Positions 26,693 through 37,400 of a DNA stretch of 64,000 bases are shown piece after piece. Each line of letters begins with the position of its first letter. Position 1 is the stretch's first letter. Both the position numbers and the translations under genes were made by a program. The notes under the pieces are model-generated. The model was not told where the DNA came from and did not search any database. It was given only the letters and a program-made list of their open reading frames with translations. This stretch comes from Fodinibius salsisoli (GTDB lineage: Bacteria; Bacteroidota; Rhodothermia; Balneolales; Balneolaceae), in assembly GCF_026229185.1 (NCBI RefSeq), contig NZ_JAGGJA010000001.1, forward strand, positions 1-64,000, written 5' to 3'.

Positions 26693-28387
26693 TCATTCTG
26701 ATACTAAGTTATGTCCTCCAAGAAACAGTTTCCCTTTTTCCGTAATCACATATTTCTGATCGGGAGACTGAGGCTTATCGGGTATCGTCTTTGTCACAAA
26801 TTCTACGTTTTCCAAGGGATCCAGATAGTTTCCCCGAAAGGTAGCCCTATTCTTATATCCAATAGCAGACATCATATCATCCAAAGAAATAGGGGTAGAA
26901 GTTAGAGTTAGTATCTGGATTAGATACATGACTTTCTTATGCAGTAGCTTGGTACCATTTGTAGTCCAGCTTGGTACCTCTTTAATATCTTCCTCTTTAT
27001 AAAACTGCTTATCAGGCCAATCAAGGCGTTCTAGCTTGGTACCTTTTTTATGCCAGCTTGGTACCAAGTATAGAAGAACCTCGTTCCATGAAGCACCTAT
27101 AAGGTCCGAAGGAAGCAGTACTTCTTCTAGTCCTTCCTCTATATGTTGAGAAAGTTCTTCAGGGAGATCCAACAAGGTTATCCATTTGTTCACATAAGTA
27201 CCAAGGTGGGCAACTTCTAACGGAATAATAGTTTTGAAAACGTCATCCTCAATAAACAGTGGCTTGGCATTAGGGACATACCGGGGTAGCCACTTCGTAG
27301 TGTTGCGAATACCCGATCCTATTTCGTCTGTCCACCCAAAAGAAGTAAAGAATTTACGGATATTAGGGTTTTTGGGATGGGGATTAAAGCTTGATGGATC
27401 GATAGGACCATGGAACAGGGCTTTGTTGGGATTCGTAATCGTCACTTCATTTCTACCTATAATCAGGTTAGTAGAAAGAGCACTCGTATATTCCCGGTGC
27501 ACAACAGCATTGCCAATTACCTCACGAAAGATGACATCCCGCAGATCGATGCGTTGATCACCCTCCATGTGGAATTTCTGAGAGAGGTGCTTATACACAA
27601 ATTCTTTAAGCTGCTGGTAAGTATCGATTAGGTTTGTCCGTAGCGTAATTCGATCATCCCAACGATCCAGGTTTTCTCGTCGAACCATGGCCTCTACCTT
27701 ATAAGCTGGTAACAGACTCTGAATAGTTTGGTCTTTACCAAAAATTAGGGCAGCGGCAAGGGTAAGTCCTTCCTGACCGGTAGTAAAATCTTTCTTATAA
27801 AGAATGGAGGCTTCCAGAAGCTCTTTATCATCCAAGACAATCCAGGGATGATCACTTTGATTCGCTCGAATCAGTTTTCGGGCTTTATCAAACAGCGAAG
27901 AATCCAGATCTTCAAACGTTAGCTCAGGGTAAATCTTCGTTTCGGTAAAGGCAGTCCGCTTTTTTTGATAGAGATCTGATAATCGCTGCTGATTATTTGT
28001 TATATCGGTATCACTTTCTACATCCCGCAGATAAACTTTCCCTGCATGCTTATGTACCTGAGAACTGTTGGGTATGGTAACTGCTATGACCTTTCCCTGG
28101 TCGGTATCAATCGTTTGTGGCTGTACATATACAGGTGGTTCAATACAATCTGGAGAGTTAAGGGCAGTTACAAAATCACTTTTTAATTTGAGCTCGTCAT
28201 CTTCGTTGATACCCATAATTTCTCCAGCATCATCTATCCCCAGAAGAATAGTACCTCCATTGGTGTTGGAAAAACTGGCCACGGTTTCATAGGCGGAGGA
28301 GGGAATACTGTCACTACATTCTTTAAATTCTACACGGTCATTTTCGCCGCCCTCCACCATATTATGTAATTGTTCTTTATCAATCAT
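26693..28387 (-). CDS. AlbA_2/Schlafen-type ATP-binding protein, BREX-associated
   Basis: A 564-aa protein. The N-terminus is an AlbA_2 (Schlafen-like) domain: ENDRVEFKEC (15-24), then ASFSNTNGGTILLGIDDAG (37-55). The middle carries the HATPase-like module common to this family (FREVIGNAVVHREYTSA, about residue 290, and GSGIRNTTKWL). The C-terminal third looks like winged-helix segments. These proteins are often called 'ATP-binding protein' or 'RecG-like transcriptional regulator' and frequently sit in defence islands and BREX operons, where a regulatory or nucleic-acid-sensing role is suspected. It follows the PD-(D/E)XK gene by 57 bp. Confidence 0.8.
   Translation of the reverse strand: MIDKEQLHNMVEGGENDRVEFKECSDSIPSSAYETVASFSNTNGGTILLGIDDAGEIMGINEDDELKLKSDFVTALNSPDCIEPPVYVQPQTIDTDQGKVIAVTIPNSSQVHKHAGKVYLRDVESDTDITNNQQRLSDLYQKKRTAFTETKIYPELTFEDLDSSLFDKARKLIRANQSDHPWIVLDDKELLEASILYKKDFTTGQEGLTLAAALIFGKDQTIQSLLPAYKVEAMVRRENLDRWDDRITLRTNLIDTYQQLKEFVYKHLSQKFHMEGDQRIDLRDVIFREVIGNAVVHREYTSALSTNLIIGRNEVTITNPNKALFHGPIDPSSFNPHPKNPNIRKFFTSFGWTDEIGSGIRNTTKWLPRYVPNAKPLFIEDDVFKTIIPLEVAHLGTYVNKWITLLDLPEELSQHIEEGLEEVLLPSDLIGASWNEVLLYLVPSWHKKGTKLERLDWPDKQFYKEEDIKEVPSWTTNGTKLLHKKVMYLIQILTLTSTPISLDDMMSAIGYKNRATFRGNYLDPLENVEFVTKTIPDKPQSPDQKYVITEKGKLFLGGHNLVSE
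26946..27065. repeat. Duplicated module with four AGCTTGGTACC copies
   Basis: AGCTTGGTACC occurs at 26946, 26968, 27033 and 27055. The copies form two pairs, each with 22-bp spacing, inside the AlbA-type gene. Translated, each pair encodes a peptide of the form VPSW-x4-GTKL, so this is an internal duplication in the C-terminal linker. Confidence 0.7.
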
Positions 28388-28444
28388 TGTATCCTACTTC
28401 CTTCTATCCATTTGATTTCTTTAATTTTAAATGTAGTATTTAGC

Positions 28445-29929
28445 TCAATTTTCAAATAAAGTTACGTTTGATGCAGAAGGTTTTCTGCCAGCATCAATGA
28501 GGATGATATTCTCCTTGCCACCTAAACTAAGATCATTAATAATTTTTTGAACTCTCTTAAGCTCTTTGCCATCAAAATATAAAATCACTTTAATTGACTT
28601 ATTTGTAGCATTTGCTTTTTTATACACCTCAACCTGCTTTGCCAAGTTTTGCTTTAACTTTGTATTTTTAGCTAACTTGAATTCAATCAGCGTTTTGTCC
28701 CCTGCCCCTTTTGATATTGCATAGTCAACCGGCCCACGGCCATTATTGGGCTCTCTATTCACATCAAAGTCACTTGCAAACCATGTAAGTCGATAGATAA
28801 CTTGTAAGTCTGATTCTCGTTTTATTGGTTTTCCGTCAATATAGAAGAGTTTATATCCATCATTATTTTCAATGACATGTTTTAGGTATTTAATACGATT
28901 CAATGCTTCATCATATGATGAAATCGGTGGGATTTCATAAAAATTAGTTTCTTCCTGAAGCAAAGAAACTATCTCTTTTACATTGTCAATAAATGCAGAC
29001 TTCACCAACTCCACTTTTTTCTCAGAAATACTTTTTGCCATCTCTCCTTGTTCCTCCTTATGGGCAATGTAATAATCAATCAAGTCAGGATATTTTCTTA
29101 TGGTTGCATGAATGGCTTCTGAAACTTCTTTACTGGTATTTGTTCTCCCTTTTTTAGGTTTTGGTAGTTCTTTTTTAAAATAATTTACTACTTCACTTCT
29201 AAGTTGGTCATTCGGAATGCTATTACAAACCCTACTAAAATCCCCTTTAAGATCATGGTTATTAATCCAATTCTCATCCTTAGTTAGAATGTCTTTGGGT
29301 GTCAATAAAATATAATCACCAAAAATAAATGGTAGAGTAAAGGTTTTGGGCATCCACCTTTCAAGTTGATAATCAAAATATACTCGCTCAATTTTTAGCT
29401 TTTCGGTTTGGTTATCATTAAGATTAGCAAGGGCAAAGTTCTGAGTATATTCCAATAAAAACTCTTTAATCAAATTGGTAGTAAAATCACTGATATTATC
29501 TTTTCCTACACCAATTTCAAACAATGTTGCTTTTTCTAAATGAGAGGATTCGGTAATTGTTTCTTTACCTAAATCATCAAATAGAGCCTCTATGTTTTGA
29601 GAAAAGGCCTTACCAAATTTCATCCCCAAACCGCTACCACTGTTACCAACTTTGCTATAGCCAAACCAATTTTGTTTGACTTCTGAAAATTTATACCAAG
29701 ATTTAATTTTAGCTTTATTGATATTCTCTGCTTCTGATTTTGATTTTAGAAAAGCGATATATTTCAGAATGCTATCATGAAGCTTTTGGTACTCTTCTTT
29801 TTCACTACCAAATAACAGAAATGGATCTATGAATAAAGGCAAATCGTTGATCAGTGAAATATTAAAAGCCCCATAGCCTTCTAATACTCCAGGGTCAATG
29901 TTAAAAAAGTCTGAGAAGTAAATATTCAT
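28445..29929 (-). CDS. PD-(D/E)XK nuclease-like protein in BREX operon
   Basis: A 494-aa protein of a family I do not recognise overall. Its C-terminal 98 residues look like a restriction-endonuclease-fold domain: GPVDYAI (D402), a hairpin, LIEFKLAK (E416 and K418 of the D...ExK motif), and LAKQVEVYKKA with the glutamine typical of many members, followed by a VILYF strand. The first 300 residues are mixed alpha/beta without a known motif, and a KPKKGR basic patch lies near residue 255. Role in BREX is unknown; it could cleave phage DNA or serve as a sensor. Follows the membrane coiled-coil gene by 36 bp. AT-rich. Confidence 0.65.
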   Translation of the reverse strand: MNIYFSDFFNIDPGVLEGYGAFNISLINDLPLFIDPFLLFGSEKEEYQKLHDSILKYIAFLKSKSEAENINKAKIKSWYKFSEVKQNWFGYSKVGNSGSGLGMKFGKAFSQNIEALFDDLGKETITESSHLEKATLFEIGVGKDNISDFTTNLIKEFLLEYTQNFALANLNDNQTEKLKIERVYFDYQLERWMPKTFTLPFIFGDYILLTPKDILTKDENWINNHDLKGDFSRVCNSIPNDQLRSEVVNYFKKELPKPKKGRTNTSKEVSEAIHATIRKYPDLIDYYIAHKEEQGEMAKSISEKKVELVKSAFIDNVKEIVSLLQEETNFYEIPPISSYDEALNRIKYLKHVIENNDGYKLFYIDGKPIKRESDLQVIYRLTWFASDFDVNREPNNGRGPVDYAISKGAGDKTLIEFKLAKNTKLKQNLAKQVEVYKKANATNKSIKVILYFDGKELKRVQKIINDLSLGGKENIILIDAGRKPSASNVTLFEN

Positions 29930-29965
29930 AGATCCAATATTTGGTTACATTATTTTTCCCATCTG

Positions 29966-30955
29966 TTAATCATTATTGGAAGAACTATTCCCCTCAAGAA
30001 GTTCAACTTTAGCATCAGCTTTATTGAAATATTTCTTAATCCATCTAAATGATTCCAAATTATCGTTGATAATTGATATTGTTAACTCAATTTTCTTCTT
30101 ATTATCCCTTATTTGAATAGCATCATTCCCAAAGATATCACTATACTTTTCTCTATTTGCGATAAGATTTTCATAGGTATATGTTGCTTGATGAAGATAA
30201 GGCAAAACTTTTCTCGCTTCTTTATGAGGAATACTTTTTAAGCTAAGTTCTTTTAATGGGAGGATTAGTTCCTTGTATGTCTTTGTAGTATCAGCATCAT
30301 CCCGGTTATTCACCCATTTTAAAAGAATTGCATCAAATGCTGTGAAGAAATCATCTTTCTTGCTTTCATCTTCCTCAACCTTTCCTAATAGTTCGTCATA
30401 AAAACGAAAGATTTTGTCTGTCGACTCTACCCAAGACAATTCATTCCTATATGCATTAGTACTAAAATTGTTGTGATTAATAATAGCATGTTCCATTTGG
30501 CTATTAATACCATTTACGGCTCCACTCAATTTTTTGATTATTTCAAAGCTTTTTGGTTCATGCTTCTCCAATATTTTATGAACATCTTCAATTATATTCT
30601 GACTATAAAACGCAAAGCTCATTTCCGTAACTTTATTGAAAACATAATTTCGTTTACTAATATCTTTTAGTTGTTTTGAGAGCTCTTCAAATTCTTCAGC
30701 CTGCTTTTCTATTGATTTTAAGGTCTCATCAAGTGCCCCAATTAGATAATTTCCCCTTTGTTTTAATCTTTTTTGTTCCTTTCTATACTCATAAAAAACA
30801 GTTAGAAACCACCCAAGAGAGAAGATTCCTATTGATACAAGGACTGAGAAAACCGTATCAGAACTTAAGTCACTAAAATAAGTTTGCGCTGAAATGATTA
30901 GCCATTCAAAGAATCCAGCATCTTTATTTTGGAATATTAAATACATAAAGATCAC
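29966..30955 (-). CDS. Membrane-anchored coiled-coil protein in BREX operon
   Basis: A 329-aa protein with a hydrophobic span (TVFSVLVSIGIFSLGWFLTV, about 34-53) followed by a basic stop-transfer stretch (YEYRKEQKRLKQR). A coiled coil then runs from about residue 65 to 105, and the remainder is a mostly helical cytoplasmic domain. The frame can start at a GTG overlapping the pglX stop (GTGA) or at an ATG three codons later (30946). The overlap shows that it is translated with the BREX genes. I do not recognise the family. The architecture suggests a membrane-bound partner or effector, possibly working with the PD-(D/E)XK protein directly downstream. Confidence 0.6.
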   Translation of the reverse strand: MIFMYLIFQNKDAGFFEWLIISAQTYFSDLSSDTVFSVLVSIGIFSLGWFLTVFYEYRKEQKRLKQRGNYLIGALDETLKSIEKQAEEFEELSKQLKDISKRNYVFNKVTEMSFAFYSQNIIEDVHKILEKHEPKSFEIIKKLSGAVNGINSQMEHAIINHNNFSTNAYRNELSWVESTDKIFRFYDELLGKVEEDESKKDDFFTAFDAILLKWVNNRDDADTTKTYKELILPLKELSLKSIPHKEARKVLPYLHQATYTYENLIANREKYSDIFGNDAIQIRDNKKKIELTISIINDNLESFRWIKKYFNKADAKVELLEGNSSSNND

Positions 30956-33900
30956 CGTACCCTACTCCCGTCTACCCAATCAAAGTCTGCTACTTTCTTT
31001 TTCTTCTTTTTATCGTTGACGCTTCTAATCTCTTCTACGGCCTGACCGAATAAGTTATAGTTCACCAATACCCCATCATCCAGATCCATCTCGATACGTT
31101 CGGAAGCCAGGGGATAAAGGATCTCCCGCTCGTAGGTTTTGCAGTCTTTGATCATCTCATTGAGCTTGTCAATCTCTTTGGTGGCACTTGCTTTTTCACC
31201 GGTAGACCCTGACTGCTCTTGGTGTTTCATTCGTTCCTTTCGGGTCTCAAGTTTTTCGATAAACTCCCGCAGATAGTTGTTTAAAATATTGTTGAGGGTA
31301 TCAGGGGTATAGCGATGCATATACACAAGCACGCTAAAATGTCCCTTGGGAGAAGTGAACTTCCAATAAATGGGACGCTTGCTGTACCGCTTGTAGTGAT
31401 CTCTATAAAAGCTTCTATCAAAATATTTGCGAATATCTCCTTGTTTGATATTTTCTTCCACAAATGCCAGGTTCTTTTGGAAATTTTCCTCGCCAAAACT
31501 GGCTTTCAGAAATTGATGGAACCGGGACACGATATCATCTTCAAACCATTCGTCGTCGAGGACGGGAATGATATTGTCATCATCAGACAGGTAGGTCACT
31601 TCGTCTTTGGACTTCTCCACCTTATTTAGATAATCCTCTAACGTCTCTCCCTGGTTGGCTAAAATGAGCCCCTCTTTGTCTAAGGAGTATCGGCCAAACA
31701 TGCAGCCAACGGCATAGCTGACAAATTGGGCTAAGACTTCTTTTGGTTTAAAAGACAGAGTCCCATCTTTTATTTTTGTTTCACTTTGCTGAATGGTGAT
31801 TTCCTTCAAAGGTATTTCAGGACTGATTTCACCATTTAAACCATATATCTCAATGAATTGCCGATTGAGTTGTTCTTCTCTACCGTGAAGTTTCTTAAAT
31901 CTATTAGACCAATATTGCGTATAAAGATCGAGTGTTTCTTCAATATCAACCTCAACAGGTTGTTCACGTTTTATTCGAATTAATTCATTTTGTTTAAAAC
32001 CCCATGTAGTCTCGTTTGAATACCAGTCTGATTTTGCTATTGATATACACGAATTTACAAGACTGATAATATCAACAGAGTGATTTTCAGAATATTTAAA
32101 AGGCAACCTATTAATATCCCCAACTTGAAAAGCCAAAGTAGGATTTATTGTTTTTAAAAACTCATGCGCCAATTTTGAACACATAAAACCTAATATGTAC
32201 TCTTTTGAGTACTCATCATCTTCTAAAAACATCGACATTCCATTCACATCGAAAGCAGCTCCATTTTCTAGTATTCTAACTCCAAAGAACGAGGAGCTGA
32301 GTAATGTCCATGTAATCCCTTCCTTAAAGTAGTATGATGTATTTCTAGTTATAGAATTTTCATAATTTTTTATAATGGCTCCATTGTCAGTCCAGTTTAA
32401 AACATCAATAATATTGCCATACCATTTTCTAAACTTACCTCCCTTATTATAAGGCACCCATTCGCGATCCATATTGTTATCTGAATTAATATCAGACCTA
32501 GTAAGATTTATTGCTGAGTCATTTACCTCATACCATTTCCGTAAGAAACGAGCATTTTTCCCAGTAGTCATTCCATTTCTTGAAGTAGTTACCTCTGATA
32601 ATGGAGGGTAGGTTTCAAATAAGTCAAAGACTTTTTCAGTTACCCAATACCCAATAGGTCTTCCAGGTATCTTCTCAAAATTCTCTTGGTCTGCAACATG
32701 GAACCAATAACAATCAGGATTATTTATAGCCTCAAGTGTTTTTAGGGGCTGATTTTTTGCGCCTTTAAAATCACTTAATCGGATGAAATTTCCTTCATTA
32801 TTTTTAAGTTGTTCTTTTCTGATCGTAAAAGTACATACAGGAACTGTCGCCCCGTCAAATCCTGAATACTCTAGTTGTATCAAACTATTTATGCAGTGAT
32901 TATCAATGATCTTCGTACGAAGATCTTCATAGCTTGATATAAACATCCATACAAAAGGAGACATGTAACCAGTAAGACCTTCTTCCTTTGCAAGTTCTAA
33001 GCATCGGACAATGAAAGTAGCAAATAGGTCAGATTTTGTTTCTGAATAGTTGTTTTCCAGAAAGTTCTTCAAAGTTTTATTCATTCTTTTACCACCAACA
33101 TAAGGAGGATTGGTAACCACTAAGTCATACTTTCTACTTAAGTGGTCATAAATCTTTGCCCGATGACTATCCTGTTCTTCAAATATCGTACCCTCCCGAA
33201 TCTCTAAGTCGTCCGCTTCTTCCTCGGTTATATTAATAAGAGAGCCTAACGAATCCGCACTTTCTAATTTCTCATCATCCTCAAAGGATGTTATGTGAAC
33301 AATATTCGGTACCACACCTTTAGAAAAGAAGCGTCGCTGATATTCCCGGGCTTTAAACATAAGACTGAGTGAAGCAAGCTGCGCAGCCCGTTCATCGATT
33401 TCTAAGCCGTAAAGGTTATTTTTAATAATCAGTTCTGGAATTTCGGAAGGGGGATATCCTTCTTCTTCATACATGCTGTAGAAAAGATCAAAAGCATAAG
33501 ACAAAATGTGACCCGACCCTGCACAGGGATCCAGAAACGTAATCTCTTCAATTTTCTTGGTATCTCTTTCAGGGATCTGTTCCGGAGATGGAGGTTTAAT
33601 ATAGAAGTCCATTTTATCCTTCAACGATGAGGAAGGATGCATCTCAAGCCAGTATTGGCCCAAGGTGTTGTCCGTCATATACTCCACGATCCACCGGGGC
33701 GTAAACAGTTGGGTAGCCGGACCTATTTCTTCAGGCTTGTACTTTTTCTTTGCGCTAATCAGCTCTGAGTTTTTCTCCGAGATATAGTATTGATACAGCC
33801 AACCTAACACCTCAACCTGCTGGCAATCTTCGGCAGACATGCCTTCTACCACATCACGAATGATGGAAAACTCACTAATCAGATCATCCGGTAAAAGTAA

Positions 33901-34395
33901 CTCGGTATAGTCATCAATAGGCTCAAACAGAAATGGAAAAATCTCATGGAGATGGTTACAGGCCCCAATCAATAACAGCCGGTAAGCTTCATTTTCCGGA
34001 TTACTGGTACTCGTGCGCCCATCCAGGATATCCATGACCTGCTGTTGATCGACCTTCAGCTCTCCTGGAATATGTCCGCCCATGGCTTCCTGCAACAGCT
34101 CTGGACTTACCTGTCCATTCTCCGGTGTAAGAACCGACAGTTGGAATGGCTGAAATCCATTGGCATCCATATAGCGCAGGGCTACAAAGCGGTTAAACCA
34201 GGTATAGGCCATTTTGTCAATTAATTGCTTACGGCCATACTGGCCCAAGTCTTTTTTGAGATCCTCAATGATAGAGGCTTTTGCACGTAATTCACTGGTA
34301 TCCCCCTCTAATACATGATCTAATTTCGCTTCAACTTGTTTAAGCAGTTTACGGCGTGTCTCTTGTGCAAATTTTTTGAGTTTCTTAGTGTCCAT
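30952..34395 (-). CDS. pglX: BREX-1 adenine-specific DNA methyltransferase PglX
   Basis: An 1147-aa enzyme that methylates adenine in the BREX recognition site, marking host DNA as self. The SAM-binding motif FLDPCAGSGHILSYAF lies near residues 288-303 and the catalytic motif TNPPYVGG near 427-434, in the order of gamma-type N6-adenine methylases. The large C-terminal part (about 560-1147) is typical of PglX and probably holds the target-recognition region. A short low-complexity KKKKKK stretch lies near the end. Length is normal. The frame is intact, with no repeat that would suggest phase variation. Starts 9 bp after brxC. Confidence 0.93.
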   Translation of the reverse strand: MDTKKLKKFAQETRRKLLKQVEAKLDHVLEGDTSELRAKASIIEDLKKDLGQYGRKQLIDKMAYTWFNRFVALRYMDANGFQPFQLSVLTPENGQVSPELLQEAMGGHIPGELKVDQQQVMDILDGRTSTSNPENEAYRLLLIGACNHLHEIFPFLFEPIDDYTELLLPDDLISEFSIIRDVVEGMSAEDCQQVEVLGWLYQYYISEKNSELISAKKKYKPEEIGPATQLFTPRWIVEYMTDNTLGQYWLEMHPSSSLKDKMDFYIKPPSPEQIPERDTKKIEEITFLDPCAGSGHILSYAFDLFYSMYEEEGYPPSEIPELIIKNNLYGLEIDERAAQLASLSLMFKAREYQRRFFSKGVVPNIVHITSFEDDEKLESADSLGSLINITEEEADDLEIREGTIFEEQDSHRAKIYDHLSRKYDLVVTNPPYVGGKRMNKTLKNFLENNYSETKSDLFATFIVRCLELAKEEGLTGYMSPFVWMFISSYEDLRTKIIDNHCINSLIQLEYSGFDGATVPVCTFTIRKEQLKNNEGNFIRLSDFKGAKNQPLKTLEAINNPDCYWFHVADQENFEKIPGRPIGYWVTEKVFDLFETYPPLSEVTTSRNGMTTGKNARFLRKWYEVNDSAINLTRSDINSDNNMDREWVPYNKGGKFRKWYGNIIDVLNWTDNGAIIKNYENSITRNTSYYFKEGITWTLLSSSFFGVRILENGAAFDVNGMSMFLEDDEYSKEYILGFMCSKLAHEFLKTINPTLAFQVGDINRLPFKYSENHSVDIISLVNSCISIAKSDWYSNETTWGFKQNELIRIKREQPVEVDIEETLDLYTQYWSNRFKKLHGREEQLNRQFIEIYGLNGEISPEIPLKEITIQQSETKIKDGTLSFKPKEVLAQFVSYAVGCMFGRYSLDKEGLILANQGETLEDYLNKVEKSKDEVTYLSDDDNIIPVLDDEWFEDDIVSRFHQFLKASFGEENFQKNLAFVEENIKQGDIRKYFDRSFYRDHYKRYSKRPIYWKFTSPKGHFSVLVYMHRYTPDTLNNILNNYLREFIEKLETRKERMKHQEQSGSTGEKASATKEIDKLNEMIKDCKTYEREILYPLASERIEMDLDDGVLVNYNLFGQAVEEIRSVNDKKKKKKVADFDWVDGSRVR

Positions 34396-34404
34396 AGATG
34401 AAAC

Positions 34405-37400
34405 TTAGTCCAACAGTATATTGTGATTCTTATTAATGTGATCGATCATTGATTTGCGTAGCTCTTTCAGGTAGTCATCCACATCCTCTTCGGTTTCCAA
34501 TTCCTTCTTAGGAAAGGAAGGATGGAGGTTAGATTGCTTGATGAACATGCGCTTTGGTTCATCATCCTCTTCCGGCTGGGCCAGTTCGATCATCAAGTTG
34601 AGCTGATCCGTATATAAATGATTGCTAAGGCGACTACGCTGGTCCCGCAGGTTCCCGATAAAGCGTTCGTTTTTAGCTTTCTTCAACTCCTGTTGCAGTG
34701 GCCCCATGACCTCTTCTTTTTGCGCGTTGGAAAGTTCAGAAAACTCGTCCCGGCTTTTCAGATCCTCAATGGCTTCTTCATACCGTTCAATAGTCGCATC
34801 CTTTTCGCCCTTGAGCTCCAGCTTCACCCGTTCCTCCAGGGTATCCATCGCCTCCTTGGCTTCCCGCATGGTGGTCCCACGATACGGTGTTGAGTCTTCT
34901 TTGGCTTTCCTGAGTACTTCTTTCTCGTGGGCATCTACATAATCGAAATTCGCCTGATTGTAGGAATCAAACTGATTGAGCCGATCGTAAATCTCTTTCT
35001 GTCCGCTGTTCATGAACTGCTTAATCGGATCAAGGTTGTCCTGCTTGATATCTAACAGGTCATCCTCCATGGATCCGATTTCTGTAATCAGCGTCGCATA
35101 GTCCATCTCTTTAATCTTGCGCAGCTTATCGGCCATCGGTTGTAGCTGTTCCACAAACGGATAGCTCTGCTTTTGAGCGATGAGGTTACTTACTGTCTCC
35201 AGCTCATCTATGGCCTTCTCCTTAAATAAAGTAGCAGCATCCTTAGCTTCATTATGTGGATTGGATTCGTTAAACAGATCTTGGTGGATCTTTTTAAGCC
35301 TGCGCACCTGCCCTTGATCAAATTCAATCTGTGGATAGACCAGGGTATTGGCATGGCTTCGATTGTTCATCAACGCACTTTCAAACTCGGAATCCTCAAT
35401 GATATTGGAATCCTGTTTTGCAATAATTTTCCCACGCTTAAACAGCATGGCCACCATACACCAGATCGCAAAATCAGGCCAACCATAAGGTTTCTGGGAA
35501 AATTGTTCTTTCAGATTGGTTAGCGTCGTGCGTTCATTCATTTTCTTCCGGCGCTGAATAAAGTTCATAACCTCATTTTCCGGCGGAGTCATAGATGCTT
35601 CATCTTCTCCAAACAGATCATCCTGCCGACCTTTCATAATGCTTTTTAGCCTGCTTTCATCAAAGGTCGTATCCCCGAGCATTTTGAGCTTGCTGTATGC
35701 CAACTTCACCAGATCCTGAAACGCATAAATCACTTTGGTCTTCCCATCGCTGGTTGAGGATACCTGGTGCTCAGTCCCATTCAGATAAACTGTCGATTGG
35801 GCTAGCATTTCATTCAGGGTATCCAGCATTTCCCGTTTACGCTCTTGGTTTTGCTGACCCTGTTCAAAGAGGATCTGCTTTACCCGGTCCTTATTAGAAG
35901 TAGCCTGATTCTGTTTGATATATTTTTCGGTCTGCAGATAAAGACGCGCTTCTTTTACAATGCGATCATCCGGGGCCAACTTCATCAGCATATGGGTCTG
36001 ATTGCCCATAGAAAGTCCCTGGAAGTAGCTTTCGTTATCGTAGTTCTCACTATTGGGCGTAACCAACTCAACGGTAAGCTCCTTCTCTCTTCCGTAGAGG
36101 GTCCCATCCACCTTGCGAGTATATTCGTAATACTGCTTGTTATCCTGAAACTGCAGACGGGTTTCTTTAATCGTACCATCAAAGAGAAGACTGCTAAAGA
36201 GGTCCGTTACATCTGAGGAGTTGATCTCTGTATTCTTGATATCCTGTTTGATATCCTTCTCGATATCGGTCATGAATTCATAGGTATCCCCGCCCTTACG
36301 CTCAATATAATTTTGTTGCTCCAGCAGGCTCAGGGCTTCTTTCACCTCTTCCTCATGGGTATTCGGATTCACATTGAGGTGATTCAATGTGAGTACCAAT
36401 ATATTACGAATCGTCGTTTTAAAGCTGTCATAATACTTCACTAAGAAGAGCGCTTTAAGGATACGAACCGCCAAGGGGCGATTAGACAATTGCCGCTCGG
36501 CCAAGATAATAGAGTTCTGTATCTCTGTCCGCATGGTGGCTCTAAGCCCTTCAAAGAGCTGATCAAAACTGATTAAGCTACGCTCATCAAAGCCATCAAT
36601 ATCTTTAAGCACCTCTTGGAATACACCCAGCATGGACCGCTCACCTACAGAAGCATGCTTCCCCTGGAATGCGTTATGCTTGGCAAGGGTTTTTATGGAC
36701 TGCTGAAACAGATCAAACTGGTATGGTATGAAGGGGTATTTCGCAATAAACTCTTCTTCATCTTCATAGTTCTTAAACTGGACCCCCGCTTCAGAGAATG
36801 ACAAGAGGGTGGCCAGATTATCTTTTTCTTTCTGCCAGACGCTTGAAAGTTGAGACTCCCCTTCTGACCCTTTAGCTAGTAGCCGTTTCTCAATGACTTC
36901 ATCCACATTTGCAGAAGTCAGCGGCAAACGAATTTTAAACCGTCCCTGAATCTTCGAAAAGTCGTCAGATTGTGTAGCCGATTCATCCCCAACCACGCTT
37001 TCGAGATCCTCCTGTGAGGTCACTACAATCCACGAACGACCATCACACTTCGTAGCCAATGACTCTGCTATTGTTTGCAGGTTCAGCATCAGCTTGGTGT
37101 TATCTGCAATATACTGGCCCACTTCATCTACATAGAAGTTCAAGCGAAAGTCATCCGGCTTCTTCTGTAAATACTCATCGACCTTATGGGCAAAGTCCTC
37201 AATGGAATACTTTCGGGTATCTTCGAATTTGTCCAGAATGCCTTGGTACTTGGATGGATCCGCATCATAAATATCACCACATACCTCTGCAATGGCATCT
37301 TCAATCATGGGATCTACATAGTCATTCCGAGCATCTTCCCAGGGTTTACCAAACTCATTTTCGAAGCCCTCCTTAAAAGCCTCATAGTTTCCTTCTTTAC

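Noticed and set aside
26946-27065. Evenly spaced short repeats as a possible CRISPR
   Set aside because: Copies are only 11 bp, come in two pairs, and translate in frame inside a conserved gene. No CRISPR array was seen anywhere in the window.
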